A stretch of 6,188 nucleotides of DNA from CAYJOG01 sp964371695 [NCBI: uncultured bacterium] (GCA_964371695.1 CAYJOG010000185.1:1-6188); one strand, 5' to 3'. Shown: positions 1 to 6,188, counted from the stretch's first letter. Notes: generated from the sequence alone by a model not told the origin. Numbers and translations are program-made.

Positions 1-1
1 G

Positions 2-652
2 CCCAAGCCCCTGTTCGACAACGCCGGCAGCGAATTCCCCACCTTCAACATGAACGTGCCCGACAAATACCGGGCCGATCAGTTCATCCGCGAGTTCACG
101 GCGAAGTACCTGAACGAAAAAAAACCACTGCCCCGTTTTCTGAACCTGTACCTGCCCAACGACCACGGCTCCGGGCCGAACGAGGCCGAGGGATATCCCG
201 ACCGCGCCAGCTACATGGCCGACAACGATCTGGCCTTGGGGCGGGTGATTGCCTTTTTGTCCCGCACGCCTTTCTGGAAGAACATGCTCATCATGGTGAC
301 CGAAGACGACGCCCAGGGCGGCGTGGACCACGTGGACGCCCACCGCAGCGTGCTGATGATGATCGGGCCCCATGTCAAAAGGGGATATGTTTCGCACCGG
401 CACACCAGCATCGCCAGCATCATCAAAACCGCCAACCTGGCGCTGGGTCTGCCCCCCCTCAATCAATACGACGCCACCGCCTCGCCCCTCACGGATTTTC
501 TGACGGACAAACCAGACTTTCGCCCCTACACCGCCGTGCCGGTGGACAAAAGGTTGTTCGACCCCGAAAAAGCGCGGATTGCGCCCAGTTCCCGCCCCAA
601 TGTGCCGCTGGACAACTGGGAGTACATCGAAAAGGAACACCAGGGGAATTGA
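2..652 (+). CDS. Alkaline-phosphatase-superfamily phosphoesterase, C-terminal part (5' end outside window)
   Basis: The frame is open from base 2, so the gene begins upstream; the ATG at 50 is an internal methionine. The visible 216 residues match the end of the phosphoesterase family often annotated as the phosphatase module of bifunctional YVTN-repeat/alkaline phosphatase proteins. Seen in the sequence: an NDHG segment (bases 158-169), a GYPDRASYMADNDLALGRV stretch, and the metal-site motif EDDAQGGVDHVDAHR (bases 302-346), with Asp and two His residues spaced like the metal ligands of this superfamily. The catalytic Ser/Thr and first metal site would lie upstream and cannot be checked. The family hydrolyses phosphate esters and is usually periplasmic or secreted; the substrate is unknown here. 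It ends in TGA one base before the convergent glycosyltransferase stop. Family is fairly secure, specificity is not. Confidence 0.85.
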   Translation, partial: PKPLFDNAGSEFPTFNMNVPDKYRADQFIREFTAKYLNEKKPLPRFLNLYLPNDHGSGPNEAEGYPDRASYMADNDLALGRVIAFLSRTPFWKNMLIMVTEDDAQGGVDHVDAHRSVLMMIGPHVKRGYVSHRHTSIASIIKTANLALGLPPLNQYDATASPLTDFLTDKPDFRPYTAVPVDKRLFDPEKARIAPSSRPNVPLDNWEYIEKEHQGN

Positions 653-653
653 T

Positions 654-2090
654 TTACCCCGCCGGGGGTTTGGGTGTGGTAGCCGGTTCAAAACCCTGGC
701 GGATCATTTTTCCCCAGCCCTTGTAACCCCGCAGGTGATTGACCAAACCCCGGATGCGCCAATAAACCGTCATCTGGCGAAAGCCGAATTGCTCCACCAG
801 CGACATGAACATGAGCCAGAACACCTGCCGTAGGCGGGGATAACGCTGAAAAGAGGCTTCCTCCAGAAAAATGGCGAACATGGACAGACCCGCTCCCAGC
901 CCCCAGGCGGCCATCAAAAACAGCACCGCCACCAGCCAGTGAATCCAGCCCATCCAGAGTCCCACCGTGAAACCCACATAACCGAACATCTCCACCAGCG
1001 GGGCCATCAGCTCAATCAGAACGATATAAGGAAACCCCACCAGCCCCGCCATGCCATAGCGGGGGTTGAAAAACATGACCTTGTGTTTGAGCACCGTCTG
1101 GAACAGGCCCCGGTGCCAGCGGTCGCGCTGGCGTCCAAGTTGGCGCAGTGTGGCGGGGGCTTCTGTCCAGGCCACCGGGTCAGGCACAAAGTCCACGCGA
1201 TAGGGCATTTTCTGCTCGCGGGCATAGCGGTGCAGGCGCACCACCACTTCCATGTCTTCACCCACCGTGCCGTGGGCATACCCCCCAGCCGCCACCATCA
1301 CCTTGCGGTCAAACAGGCCAAACGCGCCGGAGATGACCATGTTGCCTCCCAGGCGGTTCAGTCCCAGGCGGCCAAACATGAAGGCCCGCAGGTATTCCAC
1401 CACCTGAATGGCCACCAGGGGGCGGGCCACCAAGCCGGGTTTCACCACCCGGCCTTCCTTCACCACGCTGCCATTGGCGATGCGAATGGTGCCCCCCACG
1501 GCGATGACGTGGGATTTGGTCATGTAGGGGCGCACCATTTTCAGCAGGGCGTCCGGCTCAATCAGCGTGTCGCCGTCCAGACAGCACACCAGCGGGGTGC
1601 GGGCCAGACAAAGCCCGGCGTTGAGCGCGTCGGCCTTGCCGCCGTTTTCTTTGTCCAGCACGGTGAGGAAGGGGTGCGTTGCGCTTTGGTAAAGACCCCG
1701 CACCTCGGCAAAGGGCAACTGGCGGCGCACCACCGGCGGCATCTCAAAAAGGTCAAAAGCATCCTTGAGCACCTGCAGGGTGTTGTCCTGGCTGCCGTCG
1801 TTGATGACGATGACCTCCAGGGTGGGATATTTCAGGTTCAGCATGGCCTCTACGGCGTTGCGGATGGTGGCTTCTTCGTTGAAGGCGGGCACCACCATGG
1901 TGACGCCGGGCAACACGCGGGTGTGATAAAGCCGTTTGTTGTCGGCGTCGCTGGTGAAGAACACCACCTCCCACAGCTCTGGCAGCGACAGCAGCAGCAG
2001 CGTGGTATAAAAACCGTTTACCAGCAAAAAATAGGCGAGGAAGAAATGGTCCAGAGCCACCACCGTAACCCGCAGCCATTCCAGGTTCAT
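654..2090 (-). CDS. Membrane family 2 glycosyltransferase (cellulose/PNAG synthase-like)
   Basis: This 478-residue protein is a processive inner-membrane GT2 that would add sugars from a nucleotide-sugar donor to a growing beta-linked polysaccharide. Order: one N-terminal membrane helix (about 10-36); GT-A domain with VVPAFNEE (66-73), NDGS (97-100, Asp98), ENGGKADALNAG (148-159), DGD (172-174, the DxD metal site), TVGEDME (275-281, catalytic-base region) and QRDRW (321-325, the QxxRW acceptor motif); then three or four membrane helices between about 353 and 444. All hallmark residues are present, so it should be active. It ends RQGF plus a short Pro-rich tail; there is no PilZ domain as in BcsA, so any c-di-GMP control would have to act through a partner. 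The ATG overlaps the stop of the HEAT-repeat gene as ATGA (2087-2090), implying translational coupling. The polymer made cannot be read from sequence; PNAG, cellulose and hyaluronan synthases share these motifs. Confidence 0.93.
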   Translation of the reverse strand: MNLEWLRVTVVALDHFFLAYFLLVNGFYTTLLLLSLPELWEVVFFTSDADNKRLYHTRVLPGVTMVVPAFNEEATIRNAVEAMLNLKYPTLEVIVINDGSQDNTLQVLKDAFDLFEMPPVVRRQLPFAEVRGLYQSATHPFLTVLDKENGGKADALNAGLCLARTPLVCCLDGDTLIEPDALLKMVRPYMTKSHVIAVGGTIRIANGSVVKEGRVVKPGLVARPLVAIQVVEYLRAFMFGRLGLNRLGGNMVISGAFGLFDRKVMVAAGGYAHGTVGEDMEVVVRLHRYAREQKMPYRVDFVPDPVAWTEAPATLRQLGRQRDRWHRGLFQTVLKHKVMFFNPRYGMAGLVGFPYIVLIELMAPLVEMFGYVGFTVGLWMGWIHWLVAVLFLMAAWGLGAGLSMFAIFLEEASFQRYPRLRQVFWLMFMSLVEQFGFRQMTVYWRIRGLVNHLRGYKGWGKMIRQGFEPATTPKPPAG

Positions 2091-2641
2091 GGCCGCACCC
2101 GGTTCACGGCGCGGGGTGAGAGCGACATCACCAGATTCACCATTTGCCGCACAAATTTATCGTCGTGTTCGGCCATGGCCTGCAGGGCGGCTTCTCCGGC
2201 GGGCCCCAGTCGGCGCATGGCCACGGCGCAGTGCAGGCGGACCTCAAAAGACCGGTCAGGCAGGCCCATGGCCAGCGCGTCCAGAGATTCTTCCGCCGCC
2301 AGTTCACCCAAGGCCCAGGCGCTGCACACCCGCACCTCCGGGTCTTCGTGCGAGAGTGTGCCGGTCAGTGTGTCCAGCACATGGGGGTGGGCAAAACTGC
2401 CCAGGGCCACGGCGGCGGCGGCCCCCACTTCACCCCCCTGACCCACCAGTTCACACAGCGGTTTCATCAGTTTCGGGTCGGGCAGATTCTGGGCCACGCC
2501 CACCGCCAGCCGCCGGGCCTGCATGGCCGGGTTGTGGATGATGCAGCCCTTCAGGGGGGGCACCGAAGGAGGCCCGATGCGCACCAGGGCTTCCTGAATC
2601 GCCATCCACTGGGCGGCGGGGGCCAGGGCCAGGCGGCCCAC
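2087..2641 (-). CDS. HEAT-repeat protein, C-terminal half (same frame as upstream half, after an amber codon)
   Basis: These 184 residues form a helical-repeat array. Segments such as EDPEVRVCSAWALGELA, RSFEVRLHCAVAMRRLG and DDKFVRQMVNLVM recur about every 31 residues with the HEAT-repeat D-x-x-V-R pattern; I see about five repeats between residues 12 and 175. There is no signal peptide or membrane helix. HEAT arrays are protein-binding scaffolds. The first codon is GTG directly after the TAG of the upstream half in the same frame, with no intervening base and no clear ribosome binding site, so this is most likely the continuation of one gene of about 363 codons rather than an independent gene. 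If translated alone, GTG at 2641 or the ATG at codon 12 are the possible starts. The TGA stop overlaps the glycosyltransferase ATG (ATGA), so translation reaching here would feed that gene. Confidence 0.8.
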   Translation of the reverse strand: MGRLALAPAAQWMAIQEALVRIGPPSVPPLKGCIIHNPAMQARRLAVGVAQNLPDPKLMKPLCELVGQGGEVGAAAAVALGSFAHPHVLDTLTGTLSHEDPEVRVCSAWALGELAAEESLDALAMGLPDRSFEVRLHCAVAMRRLGPAGEAALQAMAEHDDKFVRQMVNLVMSLSPRAVNRVRP

Positions 2642-2644
2642 CTA
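2642..2644 (-). other. In-frame amber codon interrupting the HEAT-repeat gene
   Basis: The minus strand reads GCC AGA GAT TAG GTG GGC CGC across 2653-2633, and both sides are coding in the same frame with HEAT-type protein. A single change (for example CAG or TGG to TAG) would explain it. No frameshift is involved. The other four complete stops in the window are TGA (three) and TAA (one); TAG ends no other visible gene. Possible readings are a nonsense mutation, amber read-through or recoding, a true split into two proteins, or a base-call error. Confidence 0.75.
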
Positions 2645-3178
2645 ATCTCTGGCCACCGCGTGGGTGGGGCAGGCAAAGGTGTGGTTGAGCGCAATGATGC
2701 GCACGAGGGGGTGGGGGTCGCGGAAAAGCTGCAACAGCCATATCTCGCGCTGGGGCGGCTCGGCCAGAACAAGCAGGCGCACCGCCGCCAGACGTTTTTG
2801 CCAGAAGTCCGAATCCACCGCCCGGTGCAGCCGCCGCGCCACGCCCGCCTCTATGAACACCTGCCGCAGCCGGTCGTGTTCCTGGCCCCCCAGCACCTGT
2901 ATGAACGACTCAAACAACAGGCTCTGCTCGGTGAACGACAACTGCCGCAGGGAATGGGTGAGTCCGTGGACGGGTTTTTCCTGCGCCAGATGGCGCTTGA
3001 GAAAACCGGCGGCGGTGTTCACCTTGGCCAGGCGGCGTTTTTTGCCGGTGAGCCGCCACAGGCGGAACCCCACAATCAGCAGCAGCAGGGCGCTGAGCAC
3101 CATGAAATCCAGCACCAGCAGATAGGTGATGACCTTGAAACCCAGGCTGTCGGTGAGCGCATCCAGATTGGTGGGCAT
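2642..3178 (-). CDS. Membrane-anchored HEAT-repeat protein, N-terminal half
   Basis: This 178-residue product starts at an ATG three bases after the stop of the regulator gene. One strong hydrophobic helix (about residues 17-42, VITYLLVLDFMVLSALLLLI followed by VGFRLWRL) is followed by a basic KKRR patch, which suggests an anchor with the bulk in the cytoplasm. The rest is helical: residues 55-110 are a linker or degenerate repeats, and 118-178 contain HEAT-like units such as DFWQKRLAAVRLLVLAE and DPHPLVRIIALNH. The frame ends at TAG (2642-2644) in mid-array, and the array resumes in the very next codon. The natural protein is therefore probably this half plus the downstream 184 residues. Role by inference: a scaffold linking the regulator encoded upstream to the membrane glycosyltransferase encoded downstream. 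No clear Shine-Dalgarno sequence precedes the ATG, so coupling to the regulator gene is likely. Confidence 0.82.
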   Translation of the reverse strand: MPTNLDALTDSLGFKVITYLLVLDFMVLSALLLLIVGFRLWRLTGKKRRLAKVNTAAGFLKRHLAQEKPVHGLTHSLRQLSFTEQSLLFESFIQVLGGQEHDRLRQVFIEAGVARRLHRAVDSDFWQKRLAAVRLLVLAEPPQREIWLLQLFRDPHPLVRIIALNHTFACPTHAVARD

Positions 3179-3181
3179 GGC

Positions 3182-4855
3182 TCAGCTCAGCAGCCTGTTC
3201 AGGCGGTGCAGCAGCACACGGGTGCTCACGGGTTTGCTCACGTAATCCACCCGTGCGCCGGTGACAGACTGGAGGACTTCTTCTTCCTGGCCGGGGGGAA
3301 TCAGCAGCAGCAGCTTCAGGCCAAACCGGATGATGGCGGTGCGCAGGTGTTCCAGCAGCGTGGGGCCGTCCAGCCCCGGCACGTCCAGGTCCACAATCAG
3401 CAGGCGCGGCAGGTTCTCGCTCTTTTCTTCAAAGCGGTCGAACACCTCGCGCTGGCGGGTGAGATGTTCGGTGGAGAATCCCATGCGCTGAAGGTTGAAC
3501 AGGATGATCTGGGCCAGCACATCGTCGTCTTCGGCCAGCACCACGTCGGTGGGGCGGTCGCTTTTTTCCAGCCTCATGCAGGGCAACACCCGGTCTCCCT
3601 GGCGCGAGGCCAGGTCCATGGCCTTGATCGCGCCGCTCAGCAGGTCGGGCAGCGTGGCCCCGTCTTCAGGAAAGGTCGCCGTTCCCGCGCTGAAGGTGGG
3701 GTGTGTGTCCTGGCCCAACGAGGGCACGGTGAGCTGTTTGAGGCGGTCCATGAGGCGGGTGACGGTGAGCTGAGCGTCTTTGCGGCTGGTATAGGGCAGC
3801 GCCATGCAAAACGTGCCGCCCGACCACCGGCAGATGAAGTCGTCATCGCGCAGCATGGCCTGCAACAGGCCCGACACCTGCTGCAGCAGATGGTCCCCCG
3901 CCATGTAACCGCCAGAGTGGTTGATGAGCCGCAGCCTGTCGGGCTTGATCATGACCAGGGTGAGCGCCACGTTGCTGCGCCAGGCCCGGCTCACGGCGGC
4001 GTGGGCGCGCTCCAGAAAGGGATGCCGGTTGAGCGCGCCGGTGAGTGAATCGCGGTCGCGCACAATCAGTTGCAGCCGCTGGGCGCGAAGCTGGTTTTTG
4101 ATGCGGGCCAGCAGCAGGGCAGGGGAGGCGGGGCAGGCGAGCAGGTCGTCGGCCCCGGCCTCGAAGAGAGTGGTGAAGTGCTCCTCTTGCGTGGAGTGGG
4201 TGAGCACGATGAGGGGGATTTTGTCGGTGCTGGGGTCGGCGCTGAGGTTGCGGCACAGGTCGGTCAGGTTGTTCCCGGCGGCGGCTTCGTGAATCAGCAG
4301 CAGGTCGGGGTGCTGCTGGTTGAGTTGTTGCCAAAAGTCGTCTGGGGTAGGTGAGAGGGTCCAGGACAGGCCTGGGCTATCCAGCAGGTTGGGGGGCAAC
4401 TGGCTGGTTTCCATCAGGCACAACACACGGCCCTGGGGTGAATGGGTGCGGGCCAGCAGGCCGGTGGCGGTCTCCCAATAATGCGCCGCCGCCAGGGGCA
4501 GGGGCAGCCACATGTCCACTCCCGCCTCCAGGGCGGCAGCGGGGTTTACGGGGTTCAGCATCTGATAGAGCAGAACGACCTCTGGCGGGTCCGGGGCCAG
4601 ACTGGCGCGCAGCGCACGGGTCAGGCCAAAGGGGTCTGTCACCGGGTCGTGGGTCTGCAAAAAAACTGCACCTGGCCGGTGCTGTGCGGCAAGGGTGAGG
4701 ATTTCTTCTGGCGAGGTGGCGAAAAAAACCGAAAACCCCTCTTCGTGCGAAAGCTGCTCCAGCTTGCCCCGGGGGGCGTCGGTTTGCAGAATCAGCAACC
4801 GGGGCTGTGTGGCCAGGGCTGTTGGGTGATCAGAAGCTGTATCGGTCACCGGCAA
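3182..4855 (-). CDS. Multi-domain response regulator: REC-REC-degenerate GGDEF-REC
   Basis: This 557-residue cytoplasmic protein resembles PleD with an extra receiver at its end. Receiver 1 (about 19-135) lacks the acceptor Asp (FLQTHD in place of LLDxxM) and the Lys. Receiver 2 (about 142-255) has His188 at the acceptor position and Cys241 where Lys is expected. The GGDEF domain (about 265-425) opens with RDSLTGALNRHPFL and keeps INHSGGYMAGD, but the signature is SGGTF (345-349) and the first metal Asp is Lys304, so cyclase activity is very unlikely. Receiver 3 (437-557) is intact, with EDDD (442-445), acceptor Asp489 in VDLDVPGLDG and Lys541-Pro542. The chosen start is TTG at 4855; an in-frame TAG lies 27 bases upstream, and GTG at 4849 is the alternative. 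It is first gene of the operon, three bases before the HEAT gene. It likely controls the glycosyltransferase through protein contacts after phosphorylation by an unlinked kinase. Confidence 0.88.
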   Translation of the reverse strand: MPVTDTASDHPTALATQPRLLILQTDAPRGKLEQLSHEEGFSVFFATSPEEILTLAAQHRPGAVFLQTHDPVTDPFGLTRALRASLAPDPPEVVLLYQMLNPVNPAAALEAGVDMWLPLPLAAAHYWETATGLLARTHSPQGRVLCLMETSQLPPNLLDSPGLSWTLSPTPDDFWQQLNQQHPDLLLIHEAAAGNNLTDLCRNLSADPSTDKIPLIVLTHSTQEEHFTTLFEAGADDLLACPASPALLLARIKNQLRAQRLQLIVRDRDSLTGALNRHPFLERAHAAVSRAWRSNVALTLVMIKPDRLRLINHSGGYMAGDHLLQQVSGLLQAMLRDDDFICRWSGGTFCMALPYTSRKDAQLTVTRLMDRLKQLTVPSLGQDTHPTFSAGTATFPEDGATLPDLLSGAIKAMDLASRQGDRVLPCMRLEKSDRPTDVVLAEDDDVLAQIILFNLQRMGFSTEHLTRQREVFDRFEEKSENLPRLLIVDLDVPGLDGPTLLEHLRTAIIRFGLKLLLLIPPGQEEEVLQSVTGARVDYVSKPVSTRVLLHRLNRLLS

Positions 4856-4917
4856 GGCGATATTCTGCCATCTAAAGGACTACCCGGTTGTAAAGCCCTG
4901 ATGCTCGTCCAGTGTCC
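4856..4917. promoter_or_regulatory. Divergent intergenic region, presumed promoters for both directions
   Basis: These 62 bases separate the TTG of the leftward operon from the ATG of the rightward phosphatase-like gene, so both promoters should lie here or inside the neighbouring genes. It is richer in A and T than its surroundings. On the minus strand TTTACA (4894-4889) resembles a -35 box, but the hexamer 17 bases on is ATGGCA, a poor -10. I see no convincing -10, operator palindrome or riboswitch, and no strong Shine-Dalgarno sequence for either gene. Assigned by position only. Confidence 0.35.
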
Positions 4918-6188
4918 ATGAACAACCATAAACACAGAATCCGGCGCGTGTTGAACGCTCCCCAACCCGTGAAATGGGCGCTGTGGGGTGTGATGGGCGT
5001 GTGCATCGGGTTTTTTCTGGGCACGCTCACGCTGCTGGGGCCGGTGCGGTGGGCCGTTTCGTTTCTCAGGCAATATCCCTGGGGCCGTCTGTTTGAAGAC
5101 GCCGTGGTGATGGTGCATCTCACGCTTTTGGTGGTGGTGTCGTTTGGTGCGGCGGGCGGGTTGAACCGGTTTTTCTGGACCACCCGCAAACCGGCCAGCC
5201 GATGGTTGATGCTGGGGGGCGTGGTGCTGGCTTTTTCCAGCACGTTGAGCCTTTGGCTGAATCCACAAAAAATGCGCCCCGCCGCCGCCCTGGACCTGAG
5301 CCGCAAAGCATCTGGTTTTGTGTTTGGCCCCTATCCCGATGAGGTTTTGATGCGAAGGTTGAAAAAACAGGGTTACGTCGGTGTGGTGAGTCTGCTGCAT
5401 CCGGCGGTGATGCCCTTTGAGCCGGTGCTGATCAGGCAGGAGCGGGCGGCGGCGGCCAGGGTGGGGCTGAAGCTGGTGGAGGCCCCCATGTTGCCGTGGG
5501 TATCCGAAAACGAGGTCTCGGTGGCGAAACTGAGGCGACTCACACGGACCGTGAAGGGGGGGTATTACGTGCATTGTTACCTGGGTCAGGACCGTGTGCG
5601 TCTGGTGCAGCGGTATTTTGACCAGTGGGGCGTGGCCTATGAAGGCAGTCAGGAAACCCGCCGCCAGACCCTGGCCAACTGGAAGAGTTTTGAGCGCGGC
5701 CCCATCCTGCGCCTGGGTGAGGAGGTGTTCCTGGGGCCCTATCCCACCGATGAAGAGTTCATGACGTTCATTGTGAACGGCGGCGTGAAACACGTGGTGT
5801 CGTTCATGGCGGTGGACTCGGAAAAAAACCGTGCGCTGGCCCAAAAAGAAAAGGAACGGGCCAGGCAGTTTGGCCTGTCTTATGTCCATTGGCCGCTGGA
5901 GGAAAAACCTTTCGACCCCCGCTTGGTGTTGCAAAAAGCCCGCGAAGTGCGGCGGCTGCGGGGCATGGTGTTTGTTCACCGGTTTTTTGCCAAAGGGCCG
6001 CTGGTGGAGGGTTTCGCTTTGGCATTCAAAAGCGACAAACCACCCCTGCCGCCCACTCTGTGGCGGCATCACTTTGAGCGGGGGGCGGTGACGCTGGCGG
6101 GGCCGCACATTGCCGTGGGGCCTCGGCCCATCCCGGCGGAACTCACCGGCTCGCTGCCGCGTCGGGGCGTGCGGCGGGTGCTTTATCT
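4918..6188 (+). CDS. Membrane protein with tandem dual-specificity/tyrosine-phosphatase-like domains (3' end outside window)
   Basis: The frame is open from ATG 4918 to the window edge, giving 423 residues and no stop; an in-frame TAA at 4891 limits the start to this ATG or GTG 4912. Three membrane helices are predicted (about 21-42, 61-80 and 96-114). Module 1 (131-236) starts GFVFGPYPDE and has the HCX5R phosphatase loop HCYLGQDR (His219, Cys220, Arg226), although the Ser/Thr that usually follows Arg is Val and no clear WPD-type Asp is visible before it (LPWVSENE). Module 2 (266-371) starts EVFLGPYPTDEE and aligns throughout, but its loop is HRFFAKGP, with Cys and Arg replaced, so it is inactive. 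A third copy begins at 394 (GPHIAVGPRPIPAEL). Family members are cysteine phosphatases acting on phosphoprotein or other phosphate esters; the substrate is unknown. Frequent CTG/GTG codons and the matched modules show this is the coding strand; the 420-codon frame opposite is its shadow. Confidence 0.85.
   Translation, partial: MNNHKHRIRRVLNAPQPVKWALWGVMGVCIGFFLGTLTLLGPVRWAVSFLRQYPWGRLFEDAVVMVHLTLLVVVSFGAAGGLNRFFWTTRKPASRWLMLGGVVLAFSSTLSLWLNPQKMRPAAALDLSRKASGFVFGPYPDEVLMRRLKKQGYVGVVSLLHPAVMPFEPVLIRQERAAAARVGLKLVEAPMLPWVSENEVSVAKLRRLTRTVKGGYYVHCYLGQDRVRLVQRYFDQWGVAYEGSQETRRQTLANWKSFERGPILRLGEEVFLGPYPTDEEFMTFIVNGGVKHVVSFMAVDSEKNRALAQKEKERARQFGLSYVHWPLEEKPFDPRLVLQKAREVRRLRGMVFVHRFFAKGPLVEGFALAFKSDKPPLPPTLWRHHFERGAVTLAGPHIAVGPRPIPAELTGSLPRRGVRRVLY
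5308..5625 (+). repeat. Phosphatase-like module 1 (protein repeat, catalytic loop present)
   Basis: Residues 131-236 of the gene starting at 4918. It shows a beta-strand followed by FGPYPDE, a GVVSLL strand, a helix, KLVEAP, a long helix and the VHCYLGQDR loop. Together these follow the cysteine-phosphatase fold order. Cys220 is encoded at 5575-5577. Confidence 0.7.
5713..6030 (+). repeat. Phosphatase-like module 2 (protein repeat, catalytic loop lost)
   Basis: Residues 266-371 of the same protein. It aligns with module 1 at the LGPYPTDEE, KHVVSFM, FGLSYVHWPL and VFVHR blocks. Arg355 stands at the catalytic Cys position and Pro361 at the catalytic Arg position. This looks like an ancient internal duplication, since divergence is extensive while block order is kept. 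Confidence 0.65.
6097..6186 (+). repeat. Start of phosphatase-like module 3 (protein repeat, cut by window edge)
   Basis: Residues 394-423, HIAVGPRPIPAEL then RRGVRRVLY, match the first blocks of modules 1 and 2 (GFVFGPYPDE and GYVGVVSLL; EVFLGPYPTDEE and GVKHVVSFM). Its catalytic loop, if any, lies beyond the window. Confidence 0.6.

Noticed and set aside
117-124. A run of eight A bases that could be a slippery site in the phosphoesterase gene.
   Set aside because: The normal frame continues with conserved family motifs, and the alternative frames give no sensible continuation or known stimulatory structure.
939-2441. A 500-codon plus-strand reading frame over the glycosyltransferase.
   Set aside because: It is a His/Gln/Gly-rich shadow of a gene with complete GT2 motifs on the other strand.
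2144-4048. A 634-codon plus-strand reading frame rich in Gln, His and Gly.
   Set aside because: It lies opposite the HEAT and regulator genes, crosses gene borders, and has the low-complexity composition typical of the antisense frame of Leu-rich GC-rich genes. No domain is recognisable.
4871-4887. A short plus-strand match to the conserved 16S rRNA stretch targeted by common reverse primers (GGACTAC region).
   Set aside because: Only a few bases agree and nothing around it resembles rRNA.
4866-4894. A sigma70-like promoter on the minus strand with TTTACA as -35.
   Set aside because: The hexamer at the right distance (ATGGCA) is a poor -10 match and would leave almost no leader before the TTG, so it is not called as a defined promoter.
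4846-6108. A 420-codon minus-strand reading frame.
   Set aside because: The plus strand of the same region encodes membrane helices, an HCX5R loop and aligned repeats; the minus frame is His/Pro/Gln-rich with no domain.

Overview
This is a GC-rich, gene-dense bacterial segment, probably from a Gram-negative proteobacterium. That guess rests only on codon and GC style and on the families present: a processive membrane glycosyltransferase with a multi-receiver GGDEF regulator. I cannot place it more precisely. There are no RNA genes, insertion sequences, CRISPR arrays or integration signatures.

Layout. (1) Bases 2-652 (+) hold the C-terminal end of an alkaline-phosphatase-superfamily phosphoesterase whose start lies outside the window. 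(2) Bases 654-4855 (-) hold a tight operon, read from right to left: a four-domain response regulator (REC-REC-degenerate GGDEF-REC, TTG start); a membrane-anchored HEAT-repeat protein split into two halves by a single in-frame TAG; and a family 2 glycosyltransferase of the cellulose/PNAG-synthase type. Gaps are 3 nt or less, and the last junction is an ATGA overlap. The glycosyltransferase converges on the phosphoesterase with one base between their stops. (3) A 62-bp divergent intergenic region (4856-4917) should carry the operon's promoter and that of the gene to its right. (4) From 4918 to the window end (+) runs a long open reading frame that does not close in the window. It has three predicted membrane helices followed by tandem dual-specificity/tyrosine-phosphatase-like modules. 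The first keeps an HCX5R loop, the second has lost it, and a third begins at the edge.

How the genes may work together (inference). The regulator senses through its only intact receiver, at the C-terminus. Its GGDEF domain has lost its catalytic residues and would act as a binding or scaffold domain. The HEAT protein could bridge the regulator to the glycosyltransferase, which would polymerise and export an extracellular polysaccharide. The flanking phosphatase-like genes may or may not belong to the system. The points most worth attention are the in-frame amber codon in the HEAT gene, the membrane protein with repeated active and inactive phosphatase modules, and the pseudo-enzymatic regulator.
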